DNA of 5,569 bases, taken from Ectopseudomonas composti (lineage in GTDB: Bacteria > Pseudomonadota > Gammaproteobacteria > Pseudomonadales > Pseudomonadaceae). Shown one piece after another: positions 4,927 through 5,569 of this stretch (within the stretch, counting starts at the first letter, position 1; every line of letters starts with the position of its first letter). The notes under the pieces were generated by a model that made no database searches, was not told the DNA's origin, and worked only from the letters and a program-made list of their open reading frames with translations. A program made the position numbers and the translations under genes. The stretch spans positions 1 through 5,569 of the forward strand of contig CAMPIF010000323.1 of the NCBI GenBank assembly GCA_946886245.1. The letters are read 5' to 3'.

Positions 4927-5569
4927 ATGAAACAACTGCTGCTGGCTTCACTGATGGGCTCGGCCATCGCTCTGGCGACTTCCGCCATGGCCGAAGGCAC
5001 CGACTTGCAGGCACTGGAAAAAGCCGCACGCGCCGAAGGCGCGGTGAATAGCGTGGGTATGCCTGACAGCTGGGCCAACTGGAAAGACACCTGGGCGGAC
5101 CTGGCCAAGCTCTATGGCCTCAAGCACCAGGACACCGACATGAGCTCGGCGCAGGAAATCGCCAAGTTCGCCGCCGAGAAGGAGAACGCCACCGCCGACA
5201 TCGGTGACGTCGGCGCCGCCTTCGGCCCCATCGCCGTACAACAGGGCGTGACCCAGCCGTACAAGCCGAGCACCTGGGCGCAGATTCCGGACTGGGCCAA
5301 GGACCAGGACGGTCACTGGATGCTGGCCTACACCGGCTCCATCGCCTTCATCGTCAACAAGCAACTGGTCAAGGACATCCCGCGCTCCTGGGCCGACCTC
5401 AAGACCGGCACCTACAAGGTTTCCGCCGGTGACGTGAGCACCGCTGCGCAAGCCGTGATCGGCGTACTGGCCGCCGCCATCGACATGGGTGGCAACGAGA
5501 GCAACGTGCAACCGGCGCTTGAGTTCTACGGCGACCTGGCCAAGCAGCGTCGCCTGTCGTTGGCCAACC
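4927..5569 (+). CDS. ABC transporter periplasmic substrate-binding protein (partial, 3' end outside window)
   Basis: The first 214 residues of an open frame that runs off the right edge. A Sec signal peptide is clear: MKQ, hydrophobic LLLASLMGSAIALA, and cleavage after AMA at residue 22, giving a mature start EGTDLQALEKAARAEG. This and later segments (ADIGDVGAAFGPIAVQQG, MLAYTGSIAFIVNKQLV, IPRSWADLKTGTYKVS) match the AfuA/COG1840-like type II binding proteins that serve ABC importers of iron, polyamine, phosphonate or sugar-phosphate type. The substrate cannot be read directly. The Pho box and the PhnR-like divergent regulator favour an organophosphorus compound, possibly 2-aminoethylphosphonate. 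AAAGGAG (4914-4920) 6 nt before the ATG sets the start. Permease and ATPase genes are expected downstream, outside the window. A typical family member is about 330-350 residues, so roughly two thirds is present. Confidence 0.88.
   Translation, partial: MKQLLLASLMGSAIALATSAMAEGTDLQALEKAARAEGAVNSVGMPDSWANWKDTWADLAKLYGLKHQDTDMSSAQEIAKFAAEKENATADIGDVGAAFGPIAVQQGVTQPYKPSTWAQIPDWAKDQDGHWMLAYTGSIAFIVNKQLVKDIPRSWADLKTGTYKVSAGDVSTAAQAVIGVLAAAIDMGGNESNVQPALEFYGDLAKQRRLSLAN

Noticed and set aside
4948..5511. Minus-strand open frame of 187 codons opposite the binding protein
   Set aside because: The plus strand has a signal peptide, ribosome-binding site and family match. The minus frame is a Gly/Val-rich shadow.

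Overview
The window is high-GC and densely packed. Codon use, protein families and intergenic repeats all point to a gammaproteobacterium of the genus Pseudomonas. I cannot fix the species. The GTAGGGTG-type palindromic repeats suggest the mendocina/stutzeri/alcaligenes side of the genus, but that is from memory.

Layout. Positions 1-247 hold the terminator of an upstream gene outside the window and a two-hairpin intergenic repeat. Next comes a minus-strand M14 zinc carboxypeptidase of the bacterial cytosolic (CCP/Nna1-like) type (248-1375). A 150-bp divergent spacer separates it from a plus-strand Sel1-repeat lipoprotein (1526-2062). That gene converges on a compact minus-strand operon, which in transcription order is YCII/DGPF protein (3694-3332), DUF899 thioredoxin-like protein (3303-2521) and SnoaL/NTF2-like protein (2499-2077). 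A minus-strand GntR/HutC (UTRA) regulator (4610-3894) follows. It is divergent from a periplasmic ABC-transporter binding protein that starts at 4927 and runs off the right edge.

The two most informative regions are regulatory. (1) The 316-bp spacer between the GntR gene and the binding-protein gene carries two strong Pho-box matches in opposite orientation. Each has a -10-like hexamer exactly 10 nt downstream, as in E. coli phoA. The spacer also has palindromes resembling the TGGTCTAGACCA-type operator of UTRA-domain GntR regulators, placed just downstream of both predicted start sites. This predicts a transporter induced by phosphate starvation (PhoB) and controlled by a substrate-responsive repressor, which fits uptake of a phosphonate or other organophosphorus compound. 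(2) Upstream of the YCII-DUF899-SnoaL operon there is a TGTCGA-N17-CGAC element matching the promoter described for ECF42 sigma factors, which control DGPF-protein genes. No sigma factor gene lies in the window.

The carboxypeptidase and the Sel1 lipoprotein appear to be independent housekeeping or accessory genes. I see no insertion sequence, tRNA, rRNA, CRISPR array or prophage element.
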